Shown here: in pieces, positions 1 to 7,585 of the stretch | Position numbering within the stretch: the stretch's first letter is position 1 | How the letters are laid out: the number at the start of each line of letters is the position of its first letter | Origin: Gammaproteobacteria bacterium | GTDB taxonomy: Bacteria > Pseudomonadota > Gammaproteobacteria > Ga0077536 | Direction of reading: 5' to 3' | Assembly: GCA_030429865.1 (NCBI GenBank) | Contig: JAUIFX010000020.1 | Coordinates: forward strand, 1 to 39,053 | Length of the DNA stretch: 39,053 nt | Translations under genes and position numbers: made by a program | The notes under the pieces: generated by a model | Told to the model about the DNA's origin: nothing | Database searches by the model: none | What the model saw: only the letters and a program-made list of their open reading frames with translations

Positions 1-591
1 GAACAGCCACAGCGAGACGGGCAGGCTGAAATAGAAGCTGCGCATGCCGAGCGTGAAGCTGTCGGCGTGGCGATGCAGGTGCGCGAGTACCGTCTCGAAC
101 GTCTCGTCGCGTGCCACCACGATCTCGAACCCGAGGTGGTTGAGGGCGCGCAGGGTCTGCGCGAAGCAGAAGAACGCGACGAAGAACAGGCTCGCGAGCG
201 TGAGCAGCTTCGCGCCCGCCCAAGGTGCCCGCAACAGTTCGCTGGCCGCCGCCGCGCCCGGCACGTTGGTGAACATGAAATGCACGATGCCCACGGCAAC
301 GAGGATGGCGGTGGAGGCCAGGAACGTCGCCGTCATCGCCCAGTTGCGCAGGGTCTGCACGGCCAGGATATCGGCCTTGCGGGCAATGACCTCGGCCAGC
401 CACGCGCGGCGCACCCCGCGGTTGCGCCCGATCACGGTGCGGCCCGGATCGTGGCGCAGGTGGTGGACGAGGCGCGCATGGTAGAGCAGCAGCACGAGCA
501 GGGCCGCCGCATCGGCGAGCAGCGTCCACGGTGCAGTGAGGTGGGGCACGGCAAGGACTCGCGGAATGGCTTGCCGCAAGCATACCCGCAT
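1..591 (-). CDS. DUF599 family membrane protein (3' end cut by window edge)
   Basis: The minus-strand reading frame is open from an ATG at 591 to the left edge, so the C-terminus is missing. An alternative GTG start lies at 549. About 197 residues are visible. They contain three hydrophobic stretches: one right after the start (LLADAAALLVLLL), one around FLASTAILVAVGIVHFMF and one around LLTLASLFFVAFFCFAQTL. The order (short N-terminal helix, basic cytoplasmic stretch, RNWAMTATFLAST, then AKLLTLASLFF and FAQTLRALNHLGF) matches my memory of the DUF599 family, whose function is unknown. Family members are usually around 230 residues, so little is lost. The gene stands alone on this strand behind a spacer full of palindromes. 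The family call is by motif resemblance, not a profile search. Confidence 0.65.
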   Translation of the reverse strand, partial: MRVCLRQAIPRVLAVPHLTAPWTLLADAAALLVLLLYHARLVHHLRHDPGRTVIGRNRGVRRAWLAEVIARKADILAVQTLRNWAMTATFLASTAILVAVGIVHFMFTNVPGAAAASELLRAPWAGAKLLTLASLFFVAFFCFAQTLRALNHLGFEIVVARDETFETVLAHLHRHADSFTLGMRSFYFSLPVSLWLF

Positions 592-924
592 CCCGGCGCA
601 ACGCGGCGAATAGGCGACCTACAGGAGCAAAAGGAGCAAAAGTGTCAGACACTTTCGCCCTGCCACGAACGCGCCGCTCACCCCAAAAGTGTCTGACACT
701 TTTGCTCAAGTCTTGCGCACTAAGCGACGCACGTGCGTTTGCCCGGGCGCAGGAATCGTTTGGGCAGGCGCGCGACGCGGGCTGCGTCAGCGAACGCGGG
801 CAACGGCGCCACGCGCCCGGCGGGATTAGGCGTGGTCAAAGATTGAGCAAAAGTGTCAGACACCATTGCCTGATTCGTGCCCGGGGATGGGCGCGAGCCG
901 GCCCATGTCGAGGTTCCGATGGGC
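592..924. repeat. Intergenic cluster of three REP-like palindromes
   Basis: This gene-free stretch contains three copies of a palindrome with core GTGTCWGACAC. Copy 1 spans 638-655 (arms AAAGTGTC/GACACTTT around a single A). Copy 2 spans 684-704 (arms AAAAGTGTC/GACACTTTT around T). Copy 3 spans 845-863, with the right arm decaying after GACAC. Copies 1 and 3 share the left flank GAGCAAAAGTGTC, while copy 2 carries its reverse complement on the right. Copy 2 is therefore inverted relative to the others, as in a bacterial interspersed mosaic element. Two more copies lie at 10230-10297. No coding frame across this stretch looks real. Confidence 0.7.
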
Positions 925-954
925 AAAAAAAAGAACCCCGGCCGGGGCCGGGGT
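925..954 (-). terminator. Rho-independent terminator of the DegP-like gene
   Basis: Nine-base arms ACCCCGGCC (935-943) and GGCCGGGGT (946-954) form a GC hairpin with a two-base gap. On the minus strand the hairpin is followed by a T-rich tract (eight consecutive T, positions 932-925). It lies about 50 bases past the protease stop codon, in the right orientation to end that transcript. Confidence 0.85.
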
Positions 955-1005
955 AATGCCTTGGGAGGGCGGGAGACATCCGTGTGAAGGAAGATGAAGG
1001 GTCGC

Positions 1006-2529
1006 TCACGCCACCTTCATGGTGGCGAAGAACTGGTCACCGCCGCGGCGGATGAGTACGACGATGGGGCGCTCGGCCTTCTTCGCTTCGCGCAGCGCCG
1101 CCTGTGCGTCGTCGACATCGGCCACGGCGCGCTGGTTGACCTGGACGATGACGTCGCCGGGACGCACGCCGCTTTTCGCTGCCGGGCCGTCGTTCTTGAC
1201 GCCGACGACGAAGGCGCCGTCGACGTCCTCGTCGAGGCGCAGGCGGCGGCGTGCGTCGGGACGCAGTTCGCCGAGGGCGAGGCCGAGACCGAGGGCATCA
1301 TCGCCGTTGCCGCCGTCCCGCGCACCGCCTTCGGCGGCGGCGAGCGCCTGCCGTGCATGGCGGTCGATGACGGTGACCAGGCGTTCCTCCCGGCCACCGC
1401 GTACGACGGCGATGGCGACCTTTTCGCCCGGGTCGGTCGCGGCGACGGCGCGGCTGAGGTCGCGCGGATCGGCGATATCGACGTCGCCGTAGCGGACGAT
1501 GACGTCACCCGCGGTGACCCCGGCGAGCGCTGCCGGACTGTCGTCGACGACCGTGGCGACGAGGGCGCCGGCGGCTTCGTCGAGTTCGAGCGCCGCGGCG
1601 ATGTCCTCCGTGACCGGCTGGATCTGCACGCCCAGCCAGCCGCGCGTGACGCTGCCGTTCGCTTTCAACTCGCTGATGACCTTCGCGGCCGCGCTCGCGG
1701 GGATGGCGAAACCGATGCCCACGTTACCGCCGTTGGGCGAGAATATCGCGGTGTTGACGCCGATCACCTGACCGCTCGCGTCGACGATCGGCCCGCCGGA
1801 GTTGCCGCTGTTGATGGGCGCGTCGATCTGCAGGTAATCGTCGTACGGTCCGGACTTGATGTCGCGTCCGCGTGCCGAAATGATGCCCGCCGTGGCGCTG
1901 CCGCCGAACCCGAACGGGTTGCCGATGGCGACGACCCAGTCGCCGACGCGGGCGCGCTCGGAATCACCGAAGGCGATGGTCGGCAGGTCGTCGCCGCCCT
2001 CGATCTTGAGCAAGGCGAGATCGGTCAGGGGGTCGCGGCCGACCAGGCGGGCGGGCAGTTCGGTGCCGTCGTGCAGCGTCACGGTCATCTTGTCGGCACC
2101 GTCGATGACGTGGTTGTTGGTGACCACGTGACCTTCGGCATCGATGATGAAGCCCGACCCCAGGCCTTCTGCCTGCGCCGGCGGCCCACTCATCCCCGGT
2201 CCGTTCTGCGGCCCGAACGGCACGCCGAAACGGCGCATGAACTCGCCGAACGGTCCGCCCTCGCGGAACGGCAGCGCCTGGCCGCCGAGCTGCGCGATGC
2301 CGTCGATGGTCTTGGTGACGTCGATTTTCACCACCGCGGGCTGTACGCGCTCGATCACGTCGGCGAACTGGACACGCTCGAAGACCGGGCGGGCAGCGGG
2401 CGCGGGCGACTCGATCGCAGCCACCGGTCCGACGCCTTGCAGGGCGAGCACGCCGAGCATGATCGGCACCGCGAACAGGGCGGTGCGCCGGATAGGGCGT
2501 TGGTCAAATTTGGCCAGGACTGATTTCAT
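1006..2529 (-). CDS. degP: DegP/HtrA-type periplasmic serine endoprotease (Do family)
   Basis: This is a 507-residue periplasmic protease and chaperone that removes misfolded envelope proteins. A hydrophobic segment at about residues 15-38 (TALFAVPIMLGVLALQGVG) is the signal peptide or anchor. The trypsin-like domain carries the full triad: His140 in VVTNNH, Asp170 in DPLTD and Ser244 in SGNSGGP. Two PDZ domains follow (about 295-385 and 410-503), giving the usual Do-family layout. A Gly/Pro-rich loop at 101-120 corresponds to the LA loop. The ATG at 2529 was chosen because AAGGAG lies just upstream and the signal peptide starts immediately after it; the frame continues further upstream but without signal-like sequence. 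It is divergent from a two-component system, which suggests control by envelope stress. It could equally be named mucD or degQ. Confidence 0.93.
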   Translation of the reverse strand: MKSVLAKFDQRPIRRTALFAVPIMLGVLALQGVGPVAAIESPAPAARPVFERVQFADVIERVQPAVVKIDVTKTIDGIAQLGGQALPFREGGPFGEFMRRFGVPFGPQNGPGMSGPPAQAEGLGSGFIIDAEGHVVTNNHVIDGADKMTVTLHDGTELPARLVGRDPLTDLALLKIEGGDDLPTIAFGDSERARVGDWVVAIGNPFGFGGSATAGIISARGRDIKSGPYDDYLQIDAPINSGNSGGPIVDASGQVIGVNTAIFSPNGGNVGIGFAIPASAAAKVISELKANGSVTRGWLGVQIQPVTEDIAAALELDEAAGALVATVVDDSPAALAGVTAGDVIVRYGDVDIADPRDLSRAVAATDPGEKVAIAVVRGGREERLVTVIDRHARQALAAAEGGARDGGNGDDALGLGLALGELRPDARRRLRLDEDVDGAFVVGVKNDGPAAKSGVRPGDVIVQVNQRAVADVDDAQAALREAKKAERPIVVLIRRGGDQFFATMKVA

Positions 2530-2601
2530 CGTGCGCTCCTTCAATCGGATTGGCGATGCGCCTAAGGTAGGGGCGCACGGATTACACGGTGCTTTCCTGG
2601 A

Positions 2602-2619
2602 CATTAACTTTTCGTAATG
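2602..2619. promoter_or_regulatory. Candidate regulator site in the protease/two-component divergent region
   Basis: An AT-rich island in an otherwise GC-rich 166-base divergent spacer contains CATTA and TAATG as inverted arms around an 8-base centre, with two TTAA-like half-motifs. OmpR-type regulators often bind AT-rich repeated half-sites, so this is a plausible site for the adjacent regulator. It is inferred from base composition and symmetry only. Confidence 0.3.
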
Positions 2620-2695
2620 CCGGCGCCGCGAACCGGCCGCGCGGGCATAATCGAAACCGGCGCGGCATTCGGGCGCGGACAGCGGAGAGACTGCA

Positions 2696-3382
2696 ATGCA
2701 CATCCTGGTCGTGGAGGACGATCGCGATACGCGCGAGTTCGTGCGCAGCGGCCTGATGCAGGCCGGGCACACGGTCGATGTCGCCGACAACGGGCGCGAC
2801 GGCCTGCTCGTCGCGAGCACCGGCAGTTTCGACCTGATCGTGCTCGACCGCATGCTGCCCGAGGTCGATGGCCTGACCGTCGTGCGCACGCTGCGCGCCT
2901 CGGACAATCGCGTGCCGGTGTTGATTCTGAGCGCGCTCGGGGAAGTCGATCAGCGTGTCGCCGGCCTGCGCGCCGGCGGCGACGACTACCTGGTCAAGCC
3001 GTTCGCCTTCAGCGAACTGGAGGCGCGGCTCGAGGCGCTGGCCCGGCGCACGGCGCCCGAAGGGCCGGCCACGTTATTGCGCGTGGGCGACCTGGAGATG
3101 GACCTCATGACGCGCAGCGTGCACCGTGGCGGGACCGCGATCGACCTCCAGCCCCGCGAGTTCGCCCTGCTCGAATACCTCATGCGCCACGCGGGCCAGG
3201 TGGTCACGCGCACCATGCTGCTCGAGCACGTGTGGGATTACCATTTCGATCCGCAGACCAACGTCATCGACGTTCACGTCAGCCGCTTGCGCGCGAAAAT
3301 CGACAAGGGCTTCGACGAGCCGCTGCTGCACACCGTGCGCGGCGCGGGCTACAAGATCGCCGCCGGCAGCGAGCAGGCCTGA
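2696..3382 (+). CDS. OmpR/PhoB-family response regulator
   Basis: This is a 228-residue two-component transcription factor. The receiver domain (1-115) has the acidic pair in VVEDDRD, the phospho-acceptor Asp51 in IVLDRMLP and the conserved Lys101 in YLVKPF. The C-terminal winged helix (about 128-225) includes PREFALLEYLMRH, the recognition region around NVIDVHVSRLRAKID and the terminal GAGYKI hairpin. A GGAGA ribosome site sits 9 bases before the ATG. The stop codon overlaps the start of the kinase gene (TGATG), so the two are translationally coupled. Divergent placement from the DegP-like protease makes that gene a likely target, in the manner of CpxR or similar envelope regulators; this is inference from position. 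Confidence 0.93.
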   Translation: MHILVVEDDRDTREFVRSGLMQAGHTVDVADNGRDGLLVASTGSFDLIVLDRMLPEVDGLTVVRTLRASDNRVPVLILSALGEVDQRVAGLRAGGDDYLVKPFAFSELEARLEALARRTAPEGPATLLRVGDLEMDLMTRSVHRGGTAIDLQPREFALLEYLMRHAGQVVTRTMLLEHVWDYHFDPQTNVIDVHVSRLRAKIDKGFDEPLLHTVRGAGYKIAAGSEQA

Positions 3383-4770
3383 TGCGGCGTCTGCGCCAGC
3401 GGCTCGGCGCGATACTGCGCACGACGACCTTCCACCTGACGCTGTCGTACATCGCGTTGTTCGGGATCTCGGTGAGCCTGCTCACGCTCTTTTTCTACTG
3501 GTCGACCATCGGTCTCATCGTGCGCGAGACCGACGCCACGTTGAAATCCGAAATCACGGGGCTGGCCGAGCAGTATCTCGAGCATGGCCTGGATCGCCTG
3601 GTCCAGGTGATCGCGCACCGCATTCGCAACGACCCCAGCGGTGACATGCTCTACCTGTTCACGACCCGCGACAACCAGCCGCTCGCGGGCAACCTCGCTG
3701 CCTATCCGCCGGCGACGCCGGACGAGGAGGGATGGATCGAGTTCGTGCACCGCCGCGCCGACGGTCGCGAGGTGCCGGCCCGCGCACGCGTCTACCTGCT
3801 GCGCGACGGGCTGCACCTGCTCGTCGGGCGCAACATCGGCCAGCTGCGCCAACTCAAACAGACGTTCAACCGCGCGCTGCTGATCGGCGGCGGGTTGACC
3901 TTCGTGCTCGCCGCGGCTGGAGGGCTGCTGATGTCCGGCCGCGTGCTCAACCGTATCTCCGCGTTCACGCGTACCACTTCGGAGATCGTTGCCGGGCGGC
4001 TCGACCGACGCCTGGACGAGCACGGTGGCGGCGACGAGTTCGACCTGCTCGCCGGCCATCTCAACGTGATGCTCGACCGCCTCGAGGCGCTGCTCGAAAC
4101 GGTACGTCACGTCTCCGACAACATCGCCCACGATCTGCGCACGCCATTGACGCGGCTGCGCAACCGCATCGAACTGGCCGCGCGCGACGCACCCGACGAA
4201 CTGCGCGGCGAACTCGAAGCGAGCGTCGCCGAGGCCGATGCCCTGCTAGCCACGTTCACCGCGCTGCTGCGCATCGCACGCATCGAGTCCGGCAGCTACG
4301 ACGCGCATATCGAGCCGGTCGATCTCGCGCGCATCGTCGATGACGCCCTCGACCTCTACCAGGGCCTCGCGCAGGAGCGCGGGGTGGTGCTCGCGGCCGA
4401 CTCCGAGCCCGGGTGCAACATCACCGGTGATCGCAACCTGCTGTTCCAGGCCATCGCGAATCTCATCGACAATGCTCTGAAATACACCGCAGCCGGAACG
4501 ACGGTGATGGTGACGGTGCGGCGCGAGGGCAACGCGGACGCAGCGCCGGGGACGGTCTGCGTGACCGTGGCGGACAGCGGTCCGGGCATTCCGAGCGAAG
4601 AGTACACACGTGTGACGCAGCGCTTCGCGCGCCTCGACCAGAGCCGCAGCCTGCCGGGCAGCGGGCTCGGCCTGAGCCTGGTCAAGGCGGTCGCGGAACG
4701 TCATCGCGGCACGCTCGAGTTCGCCGACAACGCGCCCGGTCTGCGCGTCAGCCTGCGCCTGCCGGCATGA
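3382..4770 (+). CDS. Sensor histidine kinase (HAMP, HisKA, HATPase)
   Basis: This 462-residue inner-membrane sensor is the partner of the preceding regulator. A first transmembrane helix at about 20-45 and a second at about 165-185 enclose a roughly 120-residue periplasmic region with no recognised fold. HAMP follows at about 186-238. The dimerisation/phosphotransfer motif is SDNIAHDLRTPLTRL, with His250 as the phosphorylated residue. The ATPase domain has the N box (NLIDNALKYT), G1 (VADSGPGIP) and G2 (GSGLGLSLVKA). All residues needed for activity are present. It overlaps the regulator by one base and ends 12 bases before a convergent gene. The signal cannot be read from sequence; envelope stress is suggested only by the neighbouring protease. 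Confidence 0.92.
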   Translation: MRRLRQRLGAILRTTTFHLTLSYIALFGISVSLLTLFFYWSTIGLIVRETDATLKSEITGLAEQYLEHGLDRLVQVIAHRIRNDPSGDMLYLFTTRDNQPLAGNLAAYPPATPDEEGWIEFVHRRADGREVPARARVYLLRDGLHLLVGRNIGQLRQLKQTFNRALLIGGGLTFVLAAAGGLLMSGRVLNRISAFTRTTSEIVAGRLDRRLDEHGGGDEFDLLAGHLNVMLDRLEALLETVRHVSDNIAHDLRTPLTRLRNRIELAARDAPDELRGELEASVAEADALLATFTALLRIARIESGSYDAHIEPVDLARIVDDALDLYQGLAQERGVVLAADSEPGCNITGDRNLLFQAIANLIDNALKYTAAGTTVMVTVRREGNADAAPGTVCVTVADSGPGIPSEEYTRVTQRFARLDQSRSLPGSGLGLSLVKAVAERHRGTLEFADNAPGLRVSLRLPA

Positions 4771-4782
4771 AATCGGTAGCGC

Positions 4783-5502
4783 TCAGATGAAAGCGCAGCG
4801 CCGCCAATTGTCATAGAAGCGGCGCGCCAGCTCGTTGAACGCGGCGAGCCGGGCCGTGCAGTCGCGGCGCAGTGTGTCGACGCCGTGCTCGCCGAGGGTG
4901 CGCTGCAGGGCGTCGCGGTAAGCCGGGATCGCGGCCCAGTCGTCGACGGTCGAGGCGATTACTTCGACATGGAACTGGAAGCTGAACGCGTGCGAGTCGA
5001 TCGCGAGCGCCTGCACGGCGCATGCCGGCGAGCTGGCCAGTACCTGCGCGCCGGCGGGCGGCCGGCGTACCTCGGCCCCGTGCCACTGCAGGCACTCGAA
5101 GCGCGCCGGCACGTCGGTGAGAAATCCGTGCGCGCGGCCGGCCGGTGTCAACGTGACCGGCAGCACCCCCACCTCGGCGCGCTCCGCCGGGCCGACTTCG
5201 CCACCGAGTGCCGCGGCCAGCAACTGGTGGCCGAGGCACACCCCGAGGAACGGTCGGCCGGCCTGCACCCAGCGACGGATCGCGGCCTTCTCCGCGGCAA
5301 GCCACGGATGCGCGTGTTCTTCCCAGGTATCCATCGGGCCGCCCATCACGATCAGCGCGGCGTAGTCGTCCAGCGGGGGGATGCTCGCATCCTCGTCGAA
5401 TTCGACAGTGTCCCAGGCGATACCGTCAGCGCGCAGGTAATCGCGCAGGATGCCGGGGTGTTCCACCGCGACGTGCTGGAAAACGAGGTAGGGCTGCGCC
5501 AT
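4783..5502 (-). CDS. Class I glutamine amidotransferase (GuaA-like, stand-alone)
   Basis: This 239-residue cytoplasmic protein has a class I glutamine amidotransferase fold. The nucleophile is Cys89 in the elbow GVCLGHQ, and the His178/Glu180 pair is in FQFHVE, so the triad is intact. IVMGGPMDTWEE supplies the oxyanion-side loop. There is no synthetase domain, so it resembles the stand-alone GMP-synthase-like amidotransferases, including gamma-glutamyl-peptide hydrolase types, rather than GuaA itself. No good Shine-Dalgarno sequence precedes the ATG. Instead a 45-codon ORF ends one base upstream (TGA-G-ATG), so initiation may depend on coupling. The substrate is unknown. Confidence 0.87.
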   Translation of the reverse strand: MAQPYLVFQHVAVEHPGILRDYLRADGIAWDTVEFDEDASIPPLDDYAALIVMGGPMDTWEEHAHPWLAAEKAAIRRWVQAGRPFLGVCLGHQLLAAALGGEVGPAERAEVGVLPVTLTPAGRAHGFLTDVPARFECLQWHGAEVRRPPAGAQVLASSPACAVQALAIDSHAFSFQFHVEVIASTVDDWAAIPAYRDALQRTLGEHGVDTLRRDCTARLAAFNELARRFYDNWRRCAFI

Positions 5503-5503
5503 C

Positions 5504-5641
5504 TCAGGTGCGCGGCGATGCGCGGCGGGCGGTGGACCTGCGTGGCCGCAGCCGCGGCGCGGGCGCGCATCGCGCTCGGCATGCCCGGCCGGTGCGCTCC
5601 CCCGGGGCGCGGGTGGCGTAAACGATCGCTGCCTGGCTCAT
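5504..5641 (-). CDS. Small 45-codon ORF with strong ribosome site, coupled to the amidotransferase
   Basis: An ATG at 5641 is preceded by GGAGGAG at good spacing, the strongest ribosome site in this area. The frame reads MSQAAIVYATRAPG and then becomes Arg/Ala-rich. It ends with a TGA one base before the amidotransferase ATG, which has no ribosome site of its own. It could be a leader ORF that feeds ribosomes to the amidotransferase gene, or the stub of a decayed gene. The Arg-rich second half looks like ordinary GC-rich noise, so a functional peptide is doubtful. No family is recognised. Confidence 0.4.
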   Translation of the reverse strand: MSQAAIVYATRAPGERTGRACRARCAPAPRLRPRRSTARRASPRT

Positions 5642-6015
5642 GACGGACGACTCCTCCGCGGGGACGGTGCGGTGGCGCCATCAGCGCGCTGCGCGCTCGA
5701 TGACACTGTTACGAGCGACGGCCGGGCGGAACCCGGCCGTCGGCGCCGTGGCCGGGGCTGGTCGGACCTTGGAACGACCTCCCGGGACCTCGACGGAGCA
5801 TGGACAAGGATGGCGCACGGCGCAAGCATGCCGAAGCAGTGCTCCTGGCGATGCCCGCAGCGCACAGACGTCCGTCGACATGGCCGCCCCGGCCGCCGGT
5901 GGCGTGGCCGGGTGCGGAAGGACGCCTGCCGGCTAGCGGCGACGATCGCGACATATCCGCGCGCCGGGCGATCCGTTAGGCTAGACGCAATTCCAGCCTG
6001 TTACCGATTCCTCGC
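5642..6015. other. Divergent spacer with one strong hairpin
   Basis: No convincing gene lies here. Perfect 10-base arms GACGGCCGGG (5717-5726) and CCCGGCCGTC (5732-5741) form a hairpin with a five-base loop and no T tract on either side. Frames across the spacer are Arg/Ala-rich and lack ribosome sites. It separates the minus-strand amidotransferase unit from the plus-strand GNAT-nitrilase unit and should hold both promoters, but I could not pick convincing -35/-10 pairs. Confidence 0.45.
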
Positions 6016-7566
6016 ATGAGCCAGACCGACGCCGGCGCCGACACCCTGATCCGACTGCGCAATCTCACCATCGACGACCACGTCGGTCTCGAGCGGCTGG
6101 AGAACGTCGTCTACCCGGATCTCGGCGGCGCCTGGCCGCGCCACACCATCGACGGTCTGCTCGAGGAGTTCCCCGAGGGACAGCTGTGCATCGAGGACAA
6201 CGGGCGCATCGTCGCGGCGGCGCTGACCGTGCGCGTCGACTACAACCGATTCTCCTCGCCGCATCGTTACCGGGACCTGGTCAGCGCCAGGCTCGAGATT
6301 CACCACGAGCCCGAGGGGGACGCGCTCTACGGTATCGACGTCATGGTCGATCCGGAGTACCGCGGCTATCGTCTCGGCCGGCGCCTGTACGACGCGCGCA
6401 AGGATCTCTGCATGGAGCTCAACCTGCGGGGCATCCTCGCCGGCGGACGCATCACCGGGTACGCCGAGCATGCCGATACCATGACCCCGGCCGAGTACAT
6501 CGACCGGGTGCGCCGCCAGGAGCTCGACGACCCGGTGCTGAACTTCCAGCTCTCCAACGACTTCCAGGTCAAGCGCATCATGCGCGCCTACCTGCCCGAG
6601 GACGAGGCCAGCCGCGGCTACGCGACGCTGCTGGAATGGGACAACCTCTACTACGAACCGCAGGACAAGCCGCTCGTCGAGGTGCCCAAGACCGAGGTGC
6701 GGGTCGGCGTCGTGCAATGGCTGATGCGTACCATCGGCTCGCTCGACGAGCTGCTCGCCCAGGTCGAGTTCTTCGTCGATTCCCTGTCGGATTACCGTGC
6801 CGACTTCGTGGTCCTGCCCGAATTCTTCTCGATGCCGCTGATGGGCGTCGGGCGCAACGAGGACAAGGCCGCCGAGGCGATGCGCAGCCTGGCCGACTAC
6901 ACCCCGGCCATCGTCAGCGCGCTGAGCGATTTCGCCATCAGCTACAACGTCAACATCGTCGGCGGCAGCATGCCGCTGCGCGAGGGCGACGATCTCTACA
7001 ACGTGGCCTACCTGTGTCACCGCAGCGGCCGCGTGGACAGCCAGTACAAGATCCACATCACGCCGGACGAGCGGACGTTCTGGATGATCCGCGGCGGTGA
7101 CGGCCTGCGCACCTTCGACACCGACGCGGGCCGGGTCGGCATCCTGGTCTGTTACGACGTCGAGTTCCCGGAGCTCGCGCGCCTGCAGGCGCTCGCGGGC
7201 CTCGATATCCTGTTCGTGCCGATCTGGACCGATACCAAGAACGCCTTCCTGCGCGTGCAGCGCTGCGCGCAGGCACGGGCGATCGAGAACGAATGCTACG
7301 TCGTCGTCGCGGGCAGCGTCGGCCACCTGCCGCAGGTCGAACATCTCGACCTGCAGTATGCACAGTCGGCGGTCTACTCGCCGTCGGATTTCGCGTTTCC
7401 GCACGACGCCATCATTGCCGAAACGACGCCGAACACCGAGCAGCTGCTCGTCGTCGACCTCGATCTCGGCAAGCTATCGGAACTGCGCAAGGAGGGGTCG
7501 GTGATGAATCTCGCCGACCGGCGCGGCGATCTCTACGAACTCGGCTGGCGCGGGCGGCGCAACTGA
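6016..7566 (+). CDS. GNAT acetyltransferase - nitrilase superfamily fusion protein
   Basis: This 516-residue two-domain cytoplasmic enzyme starts with an acetyltransferase fold (about 10-200) whose acetyl-CoA loop is visible in VDPEYRGYRLGRRLYD. The second half (about 227-510) is a carbon-nitrogen hydrolase with the complete triad: Glu269 in VLPEFF, Lys345 in YKIHITPDE and Cys379 in ILVCYDVEFPE. This fused architecture is a known protein class, but its substrate is generally unassigned. An amide hydrolysis coupled to N-acylation is the obvious inference. The ATG lacks a clear ribosome site. The following dehydrogenase gene starts 19 bases downstream, so the two are probably co-transcribed. 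Confidence 0.9.
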   Translation: MSQTDAGADTLIRLRNLTIDDHVGLERLENVVYPDLGGAWPRHTIDGLLEEFPEGQLCIEDNGRIVAAALTVRVDYNRFSSPHRYRDLVSARLEIHHEPEGDALYGIDVMVDPEYRGYRLGRRLYDARKDLCMELNLRGILAGGRITGYAEHADTMTPAEYIDRVRRQELDDPVLNFQLSNDFQVKRIMRAYLPEDEASRGYATLLEWDNLYYEPQDKPLVEVPKTEVRVGVVQWLMRTIGSLDELLAQVEFFVDSLSDYRADFVVLPEFFSMPLMGVGRNEDKAAEAMRSLADYTPAIVSALSDFAISYNVNIVGGSMPLREGDDLYNVAYLCHRSGRVDSQYKIHITPDERTFWMIRGGDGLRTFDTDAGRVGILVCYDVEFPELARLQALAGLDILFVPIWTDTKNAFLRVQRCAQARAIENECYVVVAGSVGHLPQVEHLDLQYAQSAVYSPSDFAFPHDAIIAETTPNTEQLLVVDLDLGKLSELRKEGSVMNLADRRGDLYELGWRGRRN

Positions 7567-7585
7567 CAGGCGGGGAGGAAAGCTG

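Noticed and set aside
638-703. Palindromes as Rho-independent terminators
   Set aside because: The arms are separated by a single base, so no loop can form without opening several pairs, and the stems are AT-rich; a separate proper terminator lies at 925-954.
638-863. CRISPR array
   Set aside because: Only three irregularly spaced copies with alternating orientation and no cas genes.
2617-3385. Long plus-strand frame upstream of and in frame with the histidine kinase
   Set aside because: The upstream part is an out-of-frame reading of the response regulator; the kinase begins at 3382 where transmembrane sequence starts.
5504-5641. Possible thiolase remnant (MSQAAIVYATRAP resembles thiolase N-termini)
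   Set aside because: Only about a dozen residues resemble the family and nothing thiolase-like follows in any frame.
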